Shown here piece by piece: positions 7,629 through 17,128 of a stretch of DNA of 64,000 bases. A program made the position numbers and the translations under genes. The number at the start of each line of letters is the position of its first letter. Within the stretch, counting starts at the first letter, position 1. The notes under the pieces are model-generated. The model was not told where the DNA came from. It made no database searches and was given only the letters and a program-made list of their open reading frames with translations. The DNA comes from Colwellia sp. (GTDB lineage Bacteria; Pseudomonadota; Gammaproteobacteria; Enterobacterales; Alteromonadaceae): assembly GCA_013215465.1 (NCBI GenBank), contig JABSOW010000005.1:152688-216687 (forward strand), in the 5' to 3' direction.

Positions 7629-9059
7629 TTAATTATGCAAATTAATAAACGTGGGCATATTTTTTTTCTTTTTAAAGAAGAAAAAACCCCCTTTATTTGA
7701 AGCCTTTGCTTGATACATTGCCCGATCAGAATTCATCATCAGTGTTTCAGCCGTAAGCCCATCCTCGGGAAACATGGCAATGCCAATGCTGCTGCCAACA
7801 TTTAAGGTTTGGCCTTCATAGGCATAACTCGTGCCCACTTCCTGTGAAATACGTTGTGCAACATTGCTCACATAATCTTTACTTTCAGGCGCAAATAACA
7901 AGACGATAAACTCATCCCCACCAAAGCGGGCAACTGTATCGCCTTTACGGATCACGCTTTGGATTTTTTTCGCGGTTGCTTGAATCAATTGATCACCAAT
8001 ATTGTGACCGAGCGTATCATTAACTATTTTGAAATTATCCAAATCAATAAAAAGCACCGAAAGTAGTCGTTTATCTCTTGTGGCATGGGCAATAGCCTGG
8101 TTTAAGCGATCAGTAAGTAAGTTTCGATTTGCGAGCCCCGTTAAAGCGTCATGGTTGGCTTGATATTCTAACTTTGTTTCATATTTTTTTTGATTGCTAA
8201 CATCTTGTAAAGTTTCGACCGCACCAATTATTTTACCTTCTTGGTTCTGTAGGGTAGCAGCTGTAAAATAGAGCCACTTTTCCCCGGCATTAAAATTCGG
8301 GAAATGATCTGTGGCTTCCCAACCATTTTCAACTAAAGTTGAAGGAGCCCAATGTTCCGAATAATACTCGGTTAACTCTGAAATTTTGTTATCTAGTACA
8401 AGATCCGCAAGTACCGGGCGCGGCTTAGAATAGAAGCCTTTCCATTGGTCTTTTGTACCTACAATGTCTGATGATTTTGTGCCAATTATTGCTTCACAAG
8501 CACGATTCCAGTGGGTAACCTTGTGATCATCATCAATAACGAACATAGGAACTGGGCAGCCATCAATGATCTGAGAGAGTAGATGTTCTTTTTCTTTTAG
8601 CTCAGCTTCAAAAAGTTTCTGCTGGGTAATATCTCTTAAAGTTTCCATCGCGCCAATCACAAAGCCATCTTTGTCTTTTAAAACTGTGGCGCTAAACGAA
8701 AGCCACTTCCCGCCACCGGGAAAATGAGGAAAATAATCTTCAGCTTCCCATGTATCTTTAACAATGGTTGACCGACTGAATTTTCCGGCATAAAGGTACT
8801 TCATCTTTTCTATGCGGCCATCGATAATTAGGTCAGCCATTGTCGGACGTTCTTTATGATAAAAGGGGTACCATGGTTTATTCGTCCCAATAGCCTCGCT
8901 GGCAAGTACACCCGTTACATTTTCACATGCGGCGTTCCAGAAGATGATTTTATGATCCATATTAATCACAAAAGTAGGTACGGGGGTTCTTTCTATTACT
9001 TGAGCAAGAAGCTGCAGTTCACTTTTTGATATTTTAAGATTTTCTATCTTAATCGGCAA
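7629..9059 (-). CDS. PAS-PAS-GGDEF diguanylate cyclase
   Basis: This 476-residue cytoplasmic protein should make cyclic di-GMP from two GTP. Two PAS domains (about residues 15-150 and 160-295) are clear tandem duplicates: both contain VPTFVI/VPMFVI, an FWNAACE/HWNRACE segment and a KWLxF motif near their ends. The GGDEF domain begins after NHDALTGLANR and has intact active-site residues GGDEF at 380-384. An RKGD inhibitory site lies five residues before it, so feedback inhibition by product is expected. No signal peptide or membrane helix is visible. The C-terminal tail is unusual: a Phe/Lys stretch (FFFFKKKKN). The PAS ligand cannot be told from sequence. Confidence 0.9.
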   Translation of the reverse strand: MPIKIENLKISKSELQLLAQVIERTPVPTFVINMDHKIIFWNAACENVTGVLASEAIGTNKPWYPFYHKERPTMADLIIDGRIEKMKYLYAGKFSRSTIVKDTWEAEDYFPHFPGGGKWLSFSATVLKDKDGFVIGAMETLRDITQQKLFEAELKEKEHLLSQIIDGCPVPMFVIDDDHKVTHWNRACEAIIGTKSSDIVGTKDQWKGFYSKPRPVLADLVLDNKISELTEYYSEHWAPSTLVENGWEATDHFPNFNAGEKWLYFTAATLQNQEGKIIGAVETLQDVSNQKKYETKLEYQANHDALTGLANRNLLTDRLNQAIAHATRDKRLLSVLFIDLDNFKIVNDTLGHNIGDQLIQATAKKIQSVIRKGDTVARFGGDEFIVLLFAPESKDYVSNVAQRISQEVGTSYAYEGQTLNVGSSIGIAMFPEDGLTAETLMMNSDRAMYQAKASNKGGFFFFKKKKNMPTFINLHN

Positions 9060-9532
9060 TTTAGTGACCCATTTTATGATGAGGATTAGAAGATAATGCT
9101 AAATTCAGGCACTGAGTACAAGCCCCTATTTCTGTCATAATAGTTGAAATTTTTATTTCTTCTTGTTTTTTATGATGTTAGAACTAAATATATTTAATGG
9201 ATTTGGTATAACACTTAAAAGTTTGAATGCTACATGTGTTAGGAGTTGGTTTTAGTTTTGATAAGCGCTACTCGGTAAAGCCTTTAGCCACTATAAGTGC
9301 ATTCACGATACCCTACGAGAATATAGCCTCTTTATTGACTGCAGTCGTTCTTCAGAAGTAGGTAATAAACTAAAAGATTATCTCCTTCTTTAAAATTGGC
9401 ACGACAACAAACAAATATTAGCGATTGAATATTTCTTTAGCGAGCTGAAACGAGCAATAATTTATCTAGGCAGCGCATTTGATTTTGATTAAACTAATAA
9501 AATTATAAGTAATCAAAGTTAAAAGTGCTGTT
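9060..9532. other. Intergenic region between divergent GGDEF and MarR genes
   Basis: No gene is supported in these 473 bases. Just before the MarR start, the inverted arms TTTGATT (9484-9490) and AATCAAA (9511-9517) are a possible operator for that regulator. The rest shows no repeat or RNA fold that I can defend. Confidence 0.35.
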
Positions 9533-10036
9533 ATGGAAAAACATCAAGAATTATTAATTGCCTTAAGAAAAGTGATCAGAGCGATAGATCTACATTCAAA
9601 ACACCTAAATAAGACTTCCGGCTTAACTAGCCCACAATTATTAATTATGCTAGAAATAGATAAAGCTTCAGGTGTGAATTCAAGTCAAGTGGCGAAAAAT
9701 GTTAATTTAAGTGCCGCTACCGTGACCAATATTATTGATAGGTTAGAAAATAAAGGCCTTATTATCAGAGTTCGCAATACCGAAGACAAACGCAAAGTGG
9801 CTTTATATTTAACAGAAAATGGTCAAGCGATTTTGCTCAATGCTCCACAACCACTACAAGAGCATTTCATTAAAAATTTTGCTAACTTAGCCCAATGGGA
9901 GCAATCACAAATGTTGTCTTCAATTGAGCGGCTCGCTGAAATGATGGATGCTAATGAAATCGATGCAGCACCATTATTAGAGCTAGATGCCATGAGCGTC
10001 AGCAGTATTTATAAAACTGACGCTCAGAAAGCTTAA
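9533..10036 (+). CDS. MarR family transcriptional regulator
   Basis: The 167-residue protein has the winged-helix layout of MarR repressors: dimerising helices at the ends and a helix-turn-helix near residues 55-75 (VNSSQVAKNVNLSAATVTNI). The wing has the diagnostic DKRKVALYLTENG at 85-97. The frame overlaps the end of the oppositely directed BCCT transporter gene by four bases. Tail-to-tail placement with a compatible-solute transporter recalls MarR-type regulators of ectoine and choline genes, so osmotic control is a reasonable guess. The sequence does not show the ligand. The ATG start has AAAG-rich upstream sequence but no strong Shine-Dalgarno. Confidence 0.85.
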   Translation: MEKHQELLIALRKVIRAIDLHSKHLNKTSGLTSPQLLIMLEIDKASGVNSSQVAKNVNLSAATVTNIIDRLENKGLIIRVRNTEDKRKVALYLTENGQAILLNAPQPLQEHFIKNFANLAQWEQSQMLSSIERLAEMMDANEIDAAPLLELDAMSVSSIYKTDAQKA

Positions 10037-11982
10037 CGTAGTAAATGTAAAAAGTGCAAATGCTTGTGGTATTGATCAATAATATTATTAATCACCGCAG
10101 TTTTAGACCAACCCATAATGTCATAATCTTGCCCCCCTTCAACCAAATGAACTTCTGCTCGATAGTAACTTTGTTCATCTTCATCCGCTTCAATTACAAA
10201 ATCTGGTTGTGAATATTTTCGCGCCAGTACCCGGTAAACAAATTCTTGCTCTTCACCATGATCAACAATGAAGCTAAGCCCATCATCATGTGAAATTTCA
10301 ACATTGATTTGGTTTTCTCTTAGTTCTTTAGCAACTAAATCAAAAGCAGGTGCAACTACCTGATTGATGAATTTATTGACATTGACCTTGTTGGGAAAAT
10401 CAACAATGTTCTTTAATCGCATTTGCCAACTATCATTATTTTCATTGGTTGAGTGAGGTATTGCTGTTATCAGTTGGCTTTCTTGCTTAAAAGCTTCAAC
10501 CCTTAAGGCTTTAATTAAGCCAATAATAGCGAGTAATAAAACGATAGTAAAAGGTAAAGCACTGGCGATAGTCATGGTTTGAAGAGCATTAAGGCCACCG
10601 GCCAACAACAGTATTGCAGCAACCACACCAATACCTACAGCCCAATAAACACGCTGCCATAACGGGGTGTCATTTCTTCCGTGTGAACAAAGCATATCAA
10701 CCACCATAGCGCCAGAGTCACATGAGGTGACAAAAAAGATCACTATCATTAATACGCTAAAAAAAGAAAGCATGGTGCTTAATGGGAAATTTTCAAGAAA
10801 AACAAATAATGCGACTGACGAGTCTTGGCTTACCATCTCACCTAAAGCAATGACTTCCTGGTTATGAACCAAATCAATGGCACTATTACCAAAAATAGTC
10901 ATCCACAACAAGGTAAAAACGGTTGGTATCAGCATTACACCTACAATGAACTCTCTAATCGTGCGACCACGAGAAATCCTAGCGATAAACAAACCGACAA
11001 AAGGCGCCCATGCTAACCACCAACCCCAGTAAAATATAGTCCAACCACCTATCCAATTTGTCTTCTTATAAGCAAATAAATTAAAGGTGTTATGGACAAT
11101 GTCAGCTAAATAATCACCAATGTTTTGCAAATAAGCCTGCAATAAAAATACTGTTGGGCCAAGTATAAAAATCAACAGTAACAAGGTCACAGCCAGAAAC
11201 ATATTTGTTTGTGATAGTATTTTAATTCCTTTATCTAACCCTGTTGCAACAGAGATAGCTGCAAGTGCAGTTATCACACACATTATAATTATTTGATTGG
11301 TAGTAGAAACATCAAGACCAAACAAATAGTTAAAGCCTGCGTTTACCTGTGACGCGCCTAAACCAAGTGAGGTGGCAACACCAAAAACAGTACTTACTAC
11401 CGCGAAAATATCGACTAAATGTCCCGGCCATTGGTAAATTCTTTCGCCAATTAATGGATATAAAGCAGAGCGTAAAGTCAGCGGTAAGTTGTGGCGGTAA
11501 CTAAAATACGCTAACACTAAGGCAACAATGGCATAGATAGCCCAAGCATGTAGCCCCCAGTGGAAAAAAGTCATCTTCATTGCTTCTTTAACCGCAGCAA
11601 CGGTACCCGTTTCCGCCGTAGGAGGTGATAAATAGTGCATTAATGGCTCGGCCACACCAAAGAACATTAAACCAATGCCCATACCCGCAGCAAATAGCAT
11701 GGAAATCCAAGTGACTAGTGAATAATCGGGTGTCGAATGATCTGGCCCCAAACGAATATCACCATAGCGTGATACTCCTAAGTAAATAACAAAAAAGAAG
11801 ATGAATGCGACAGTGAGCACATAAAACCAACTACCATTGTCAACAATGCTTGCCTGAACTAGAGTGAATAAACTTTGCGCTTGCTGGGGTAACGCTACGG
11901 TATAAAGTAAAAGGGCAATGATAATAGACGAGGCACCAACAAATACTTGCTTATTCAGTTGACTCTTAACAGGTGTGGACAA
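10033..11982 (-). CDS. BCCT family choline/betaine transporter, BetT-like
   Basis: This 649-residue inner-membrane protein belongs to the betaine/choline/carnitine transporters, which take up trimethylammonium solutes with sodium or protons. Twelve hydrophobic segments fill residues 15-500. Family hallmarks are GMGIGLMFFGVAEP near 98-111 and the tryptophan-rich substrate box IFYWGWWLAWAPFVG near 315-329, followed by ISRGRTIREF. The long soluble C-terminal domain (about 150 residues, ending with YDIMGWSK and HLHFLHLLR) is characteristic of BetT, where it senses osmotic stress, so choline is the best substrate guess. No betAB genes accompany it here. It is divergent from the TBDT gene at 12198, with a 215-base shared upstream region. 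Confidence 0.92.
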   Translation of the reverse strand: MSTPVKSQLNKQVFVGASSIIIALLLYTVALPQQAQSLFTLVQASIVDNGSWFYVLTVAFIFFFVIYLGVSRYGDIRLGPDHSTPDYSLVTWISMLFAAGMGIGLMFFGVAEPLMHYLSPPTAETGTVAAVKEAMKMTFFHWGLHAWAIYAIVALVLAYFSYRHNLPLTLRSALYPLIGERIYQWPGHLVDIFAVVSTVFGVATSLGLGASQVNAGFNYLFGLDVSTTNQIIIMCVITALAAISVATGLDKGIKILSQTNMFLAVTLLLLIFILGPTVFLLQAYLQNIGDYLADIVHNTFNLFAYKKTNWIGGWTIFYWGWWLAWAPFVGLFIARISRGRTIREFIVGVMLIPTVFTLLWMTIFGNSAIDLVHNQEVIALGEMVSQDSSVALFVFLENFPLSTMLSFFSVLMIVIFFVTSCDSGAMVVDMLCSHGRNDTPLWQRVYWAVGIGVVAAILLLAGGLNALQTMTIASALPFTIVLLLAIIGLIKALRVEAFKQESQLITAIPHSTNENNDSWQMRLKNIVDFPNKVNVNKFINQVVAPAFDLVAKELRENQINVEISHDDGLSFIVDHGEEQEFVYRVLARKYSQPDFVIEADEDEQSYYRAEVHLVEGGQDYDIMGWSKTAVINNIIDQYHKHLHFLHLLR

Positions 11983-12197
11983 TTTTTTCCCCTAAATTTA
12001 ATTTGTGTTGATATTATATCTACTGAAATAATGCTGTAAACAATAGCACATTCAACAAAATTCTTCGACCAACGTCATATTTATTAAGCTTTTGAAAAAA
12101 ATTACATATTTTGATAAGCTATAGTAGAAACTAAATATAGTTAGAGCACTAATAAAAATGACTCAACAAATAATTAAAAAGCCAAGGGATAATCAAG

Positions 12198-14849
12198 ATG
12201 AAATTCACTAGACTGCATTGTGCTGTGTTAACAGCCTTAGCGGTGTCAGGCTCTCTCTCTGCTGAGGAAGCAAACAAGCAAAAAAAAGCAAAAATAGAAG
12301 TCATTGAGGTTACCGCAACTAAACGTACTGAATCCATTCAAGACGTGCCCGTCACTGTTACTGCATTAACTGGTGATAGCTTAGAAACACTTGGTGTTTC
12401 TAATTTTGATCAATATGTTGAATTTTTACCTAACGTGGTTTTTCAGGGCACAGGCCCTGGGCAAAATGAAATATATATTCGTGGTGCGGCAACCACCCAA
12501 TCCAACATTTCCCTTTCATCAGTGCAAGCATTACAACCCTCTGTTGCCTTTTATTTAGACGAGCAACCCGTATCAATGCAAGGGCGTAACTTAGATATTT
12601 ATGCGACCGATGTTGAACGTATAGAGGTTTTACCAGGACCACAAGGCACACTTTTTGGTGCAAGCTCTCAATCGGGTACCGTGCGCTTAATAACCAACAA
12701 ACCAAACCATGATGGTTTTGCCGTAGGTTTTGATACCAGCACAAGTACCACAAAGGGTGGTGATATGAGTAACTCGGTTGAGGCTTATTTTAATATGTCT
12801 TTAACTGATTCGTTGGCAGTACGCGTTACCGCTTACAACGACTACCAAGGCGGTTGGATAGATAATGTACTCAATGTGCCCGGTGAAGGTGGTTATAACG
12901 GTAGTGCTGTCGTCATAAGTAGAGTTTCAGGTGGTGCATTAACGAATCCTGAAAATGTTGCTGTTACCGCGCCAAAAAATCATGCCTTAGTGGAAGATAA
13001 CTTTAACACTGCAAATTATGCTGGTGCGCGCTTTGGTTTATCTTATTTAATTAATGATGAATGGAACCTTTTAGTTCAACATACCCAACAATCTCTCGAT
13101 ACAGAAGGGGTATTTGCTTATGATCCAAATCTTGAGGGTGAGACATCAACAAACCGTTTTACCCCCGAAAACAATAATGATGATTTTGGCTTAACTACCT
13201 GGACATTAGCAGGCAGGCTTGAACATCTCGATATCGTTTATACTGGTGGTTATCTAAACAGAGACATCAATTCAACCATTGATTACACTGGCTATACCAA
13301 TGGCGGTTCATTTTCTGCTTATTATGTTTGTAACTATGATGCTAGTGCACCTGAGGCACAAGAATGTCTTGATCCGACTAAGTTTTATAAAGAAGCAACC
13401 AGTACCTCTCGCATCACCCATGAATTTCGTATAAATACTGCTGCTGAAAATCGCTGGCGCGTTACTGCGGGTGTTTTCTATGATTCTCAAGAATTATCAA
13501 CGGTTGGGCAATTTAAAATAGCCAATACAGAGAAATTTCCTAATTTAGCTAGAGAGCTTGCCGGAACTGAAGGCATTAACAGTGATGGCGGTCCTTTCCC
13601 TTCTGAAGTGAGCTTCGTTAATGATGTTACCCACACCATTGATCAAATAGCCTTATTTGGTCAGTTAGAATTTGATATAACTGATACCGTCACGGCAAGC
13701 TTTGGTGCCCGTTGGTATCAAATTGATGACATATATAAAGGGGCTACTACCAGTGGTGATGTCAGTGGTAGATTACGCGCCTTCGGTGATGGTAGTGATG
13801 CAGCCTTAACCGAGTTTTTTGGCGCTGAAAAAGCAGCAGAATATCAAGCCGCTATTGTCAGTGGCCAGTTAGATACGAGCTTACTTAATAAAGATGGTTC
13901 ACTAACGGTTGATGACACTATTATCAAAGCATCACTTGATTGGAAAGTGTCAAACGAAGTCATGGTATTTGCTTCCTATTCAGAAGGCTTTAGACCACCG
14001 GTTACCAACCGAACGGGCGGCGATGAGTCCAAAGTTCAAGAAGGGGCTTTTAAAGATTTCCGCATTCCAGTGTACTCAACCACAGATAGTTTAGATAACA
14101 TTGAAATAGGATTTAAATCAACCTTATTTGAGCAAACATTACGTTTTAATGCGACTGCCTATTATTCAAAAATATCTGATCTGCAAACCTCACGATTTGA
14201 CCCTACCAATATCAGCTTCTTAGTATTTACTGATAACGTTGGTGATGCTGAAATCAAAGGTATTGATGGTGACTTTACTTGGGTAGCAACTGATAATTTA
14301 GTGATCTCTGGTGCTTTTAGTTTTATTGATACCGAGTTAACGTCAGTTAATGACGAGCTTGCCGGTATTGCACCTGCAGTGGGTAGTCGTTTACCTTACT
14401 CGGCGAAGTTTTCAGGGAATTTACAAGCTCAGTATTTCTATCATATTGCTAAAGATATGACGGGTTATATTAACGGTTCAATCAGTTATACCGGAGAAAG
14501 ACTAGCAGGTATGACGATGAATGCTTATGTGGTAGAAGATGCCACTAATTTAATCTATGGCACAGGCTCTGGTTTAAGTATTCAAAAAGAAGCTGATGTT
14601 TATTCCGGGGTAAATTACCAAGACAGTAACGGGGAAGCCTTCGCTGGTGGTCGTTATGTGCAAGATAGCTACATTTTAGCAAACTTAAGCTTTGGTGTGA
14701 CTAACGACGAATGGAAAGCTGAACTGTTTATCGACAACGTCACTGATGAAAGTGCAATATTATATATTGATACGCAACAGTTTACCCCGAAGGTTGTTTC
14801 TAACAGACCACGCACTGTTGGTTTTAGATTTTCGTATGACTTTTATTAA
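12198..14849 (+). CDS. TonB-dependent receptor, no STN domain
   Basis: This 883-residue outer-membrane receptor has a short signal peptide (about residues 1-22, ending LSAEE). A TonB-box-like IEVIEVTATKR (33-43) and a plug domain with RIEVLPGPQGTLFGASSQSG follow. The long beta-barrel ends in RFSYDFY with a terminal aromatic residue, as expected for Bam insertion. It would move a ligand across the outer membrane using TonB-ExbBD energy. The ligand is not evident: no Fur box is visible upstream, so iron is not favoured. It is followed by a strong terminator and then by the TPR-sulfotransferase gene, a pairing seen repeatedly in Alteromonadales. AGGG about ten bases before the ATG supports the start. 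Confidence 0.92.
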   Translation: MKFTRLHCAVLTALAVSGSLSAEEANKQKKAKIEVIEVTATKRTESIQDVPVTVTALTGDSLETLGVSNFDQYVEFLPNVVFQGTGPGQNEIYIRGAATTQSNISLSSVQALQPSVAFYLDEQPVSMQGRNLDIYATDVERIEVLPGPQGTLFGASSQSGTVRLITNKPNHDGFAVGFDTSTSTTKGGDMSNSVEAYFNMSLTDSLAVRVTAYNDYQGGWIDNVLNVPGEGGYNGSAVVISRVSGGALTNPENVAVTAPKNHALVEDNFNTANYAGARFGLSYLINDEWNLLVQHTQQSLDTEGVFAYDPNLEGETSTNRFTPENNNDDFGLTTWTLAGRLEHLDIVYTGGYLNRDINSTIDYTGYTNGGSFSAYYVCNYDASAPEAQECLDPTKFYKEATSTSRITHEFRINTAAENRWRVTAGVFYDSQELSTVGQFKIANTEKFPNLARELAGTEGINSDGGPFPSEVSFVNDVTHTIDQIALFGQLEFDITDTVTASFGARWYQIDDIYKGATTSGDVSGRLRAFGDGSDAALTEFFGAEKAAEYQAAIVSGQLDTSLLNKDGSLTVDDTIIKASLDWKVSNEVMVFASYSEGFRPPVTNRTGGDESKVQEGAFKDFRIPVYSTTDSLDNIEIGFKSTLFEQTLRFNATAYYSKISDLQTSRFDPTNISFLVFTDNVGDAEIKGIDGDFTWVATDNLVISGAFSFIDTELTSVNDELAGIAPAVGSRLPYSAKFSGNLQAQYFYHIAKDMTGYINGSISYTGERLAGMTMNAYVVEDATNLIYGTGSGLSIQKEADVYSGVNYQDSNGEAFAGGRYVQDSYILANLSFGVTNDEWKAELFIDNVTDESAILYIDTQQFTPKVVSNRPRTVGFRFSYDFY

Positions 14850-14884
14850 GCATTAGACAAATACTAACGCTTTAAAAGTTTAAT

Positions 14885-14918
14885 AAAGCCGCTTGATGTT
14901 TGTATCAAGCGGCTTTTT
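14885..14918 (+). terminator. Rho-independent terminator after TBDT
   Basis: The 13-base arms AAAGCCGCTTGAT (14885-14897) and ATCAAGCGGCTTT (14904-14916) pair perfectly around a six-base loop. They run into a T tract, ending the TBDT transcript 36 bases after its stop. Confidence 0.9.
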
Positions 14919-14977
14919 ATTGATAAAGTACTAAGCGAGCAATAAGCTCTCTTTTAGCTATTTATGGAGCCAAGTCG

Positions 14978-17011
14978 TTGGACAAAACAACCTCCCCCTC
15001 GATTGACATACAGTTAAAATCAATTCAACAATTGATCCAAAAAACAAAGTTCAATGACGCTATCAAACAAAGCCAGCGGCTACAAAAGCAAACCACAGAC
15101 CAATACCATCAAATTGAATTATGGTATTTAATCGCCGTTGCCCAGCGCTATGGCAAAGAATTTTCCAAGGCATTAATGAGTATTAATGAATTACTTAAAC
15201 TTGATGAAGAACATAGCCGGGCGAACCAAGAAAAAGGCTTTATTTATAATGCCTTAGGTAAATATGTACTGGCTAAAATTGCGTTTGAAAAAGCAGTGAA
15301 AATCAACCCAAGTTTAGTCGCTACTTGGCAAGCGTTAATTCACCTTTACCGAGCAGCGCAGCAACAAGAAAATGTGCAAAAGGCCGCTAATCAGTTAGCA
15401 AAGCTTAAGGAATTACCGCCTGCTTTACTTGCTGTTACTGAGTTAATGCACGAAGGCAAGTTATTAAAAGCAGAACAACTTTGCCGCCATTTTATGCAAA
15501 ATAATAAACGTCATATTGATGGTATGTGTTTACTCGCTGAAATAGGGATGGAGCTAAAAATTTATGACGATGCTGAATTTTTACTTACCAGTGCACTTGA
15601 GTTAGCGCCTAGCCATATTCATGCTCGTTCTCAATATCTCAATTTACTTATCCGTTTAGGAAAATATAAAGTGGCAGAACAGCAAGTTGATAAATTACTT
15701 GTGGTACAACCAGACAATCTGAGCTTCAAAATAGCTAAAGCCAGTGCTTTAACAGGTTTAGGTAAAATAGAGCAAGCCATCAGCCTCTTTGAGCAAGTTA
15801 TTGCACGCGCTAAAAGCCAGGCTAGCGTCCAAATCACAATAAAAAGTAAGCAAGTTGCAGGCTTTCATTTACAGTTAGGGCATGCGCTAAAAGCCAAAGG
15901 CGACATCGAAAAAGCGGTTGCCGCTTACCAAGCAGCGTATCAAATACAGTCAAGCTATGGTGATGCATTTTGGAGTTTAGCCAATACTAAAACATATCGC
16001 TTTAGCGATGACGAAATTGCTCAAATGCAAGCTCAGCAAGATGATAAAAACTTAGCAATAACAGATAAAATTCAACTACATTTTGCTACCGGTAAAGCCT
16101 TTGAAGACAGGCAAGAATATCAGCAAGCCTTTCAAGCTTACCAACAAGGTAATGAGTTACAACATGCTGGTAGTGGTTTTGATATTAGTAAAATAGAGCA
16201 ACAAGTAGCAGAGCAAATAAAATATTGTACCGCTGAATTATTTGCGCAGCGTGGACATTTAGGGCTTAACTTACCCGATCCCATATTTATTGTTGGTTTG
16301 CCACGTGCTGGCTCTACTTTACTTGAACAAATACTGGCTTCCCATAGTCAAGTTGATGGCACTATGGAATTGCATAATATATTAGGTTTAGCATCACGAC
16401 TTAGGGGTCGTAGCAACAGTCAAAGTGATAAAGAAGCCCAATACCCTAAAAACTTAAGTGAAATTAATCCAGATTATTTTAAACGTTTTGGTCAACAGTT
16501 TATTGATGAAACACGTGACTACCGAGCGCAAGCACCATTGTTTATTGATAAGATGCCGAATAACTTCCTGCATATAGGCTTAATACGGTTAATACTGCCC
16601 AATGCCAAAATTATTGACGCCAGACGTTCACCAATGGCTTGTTGCTTTAGCGGTTTTAAACAGTTATTTGCCGAAGGGCAGGACTTTAGTTACAACCTTG
16701 CAGATATTGGTCGCTATTATCAAGCTTACCTAAAATTAATGGCACATTGGGATGAGGTATTACCTGACTTTGTTTTAACCGTGAATCATGAAGATGTGGT
16801 TGATGATTTGGAAGGGCAGGTGCGAAGAATACTTGATTTTTGTGGTTTAGCATTTGAACAATCATGTATCGATTTTCATAAAACCAAGCGTAATATTAAA
16901 ACACCTAGTTCAGAGCAAGTTCGCCAACCTATTTATAAAAGTGCCACTGAACAATGGCGACATTTTGAACCTTACTTAGCACCATTAAAAAAGGTGCTAA
17001 GTATCGACTGA
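14978..17011 (+). CDS. TPR repeat and sulfotransferase-domain protein
   Basis: The 677-residue protein combines about ten tetratricopeptide repeats (residues 10-370) with a C-terminal sulfotransferase-family domain. The latter has a PAPS-binding loop, GLPRAGSTLLEQIL, near 440-453 and a second nucleotide-contact segment around IDARRSPMACCFSGF. It is predicted to transfer sulfuryl groups from PAPS to an unknown acceptor held by the TPR array. There is no signal peptide, so it acts in the cytoplasm. The start is TTG at 14978, supported by TGGAG eight bases upstream. The TBDT in front has its own terminator, so cotranscription would need readthrough. Such TPR-sulfotransferases often neighbour TBDTs, without a proven reason. 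Confidence 0.88.
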   Translation: MDKTTSPSIDIQLKSIQQLIQKTKFNDAIKQSQRLQKQTTDQYHQIELWYLIAVAQRYGKEFSKALMSINELLKLDEEHSRANQEKGFIYNALGKYVLAKIAFEKAVKINPSLVATWQALIHLYRAAQQQENVQKAANQLAKLKELPPALLAVTELMHEGKLLKAEQLCRHFMQNNKRHIDGMCLLAEIGMELKIYDDAEFLLTSALELAPSHIHARSQYLNLLIRLGKYKVAEQQVDKLLVVQPDNLSFKIAKASALTGLGKIEQAISLFEQVIARAKSQASVQITIKSKQVAGFHLQLGHALKAKGDIEKAVAAYQAAYQIQSSYGDAFWSLANTKTYRFSDDEIAQMQAQQDDKNLAITDKIQLHFATGKAFEDRQEYQQAFQAYQQGNELQHAGSGFDISKIEQQVAEQIKYCTAELFAQRGHLGLNLPDPIFIVGLPRAGSTLLEQILASHSQVDGTMELHNILGLASRLRGRSNSQSDKEAQYPKNLSEINPDYFKRFGQQFIDETRDYRAQAPLFIDKMPNNFLHIGLIRLILPNAKIIDARRSPMACCFSGFKQLFAEGQDFSYNLADIGRYYQAYLKLMAHWDEVLPDFVLTVNHEDVVDDLEGQVRRILDFCGLAFEQSCIDFHKTKRNIKTPSSEQVRQPIYKSATEQWRHFEPYLAPLKKVLSID

Positions 17012-17128
17012 GTTTTACTATATGAAGTCTATTCATAACATGCTTATGTAGGTGACGTTTACAAAGAGTTGATGAGTAAAGGTCATAGTCATAATTAATA
17101 AAATACGTACTCACGTTATGCAATAAAC

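Noticed and set aside
12000..12197. Possible Fur control of the TBDT at 12198
   Set aside because: No sequence resembling a Fur box was found in the divergent region, unlike the clear site before the porin.
12158..12211. An 18-codon leader-like frame overlapping the start of the TBDT at 12198
   Set aside because: It has no runs of regulatory codons or attenuator hairpin, and such short frames are expected by chance.
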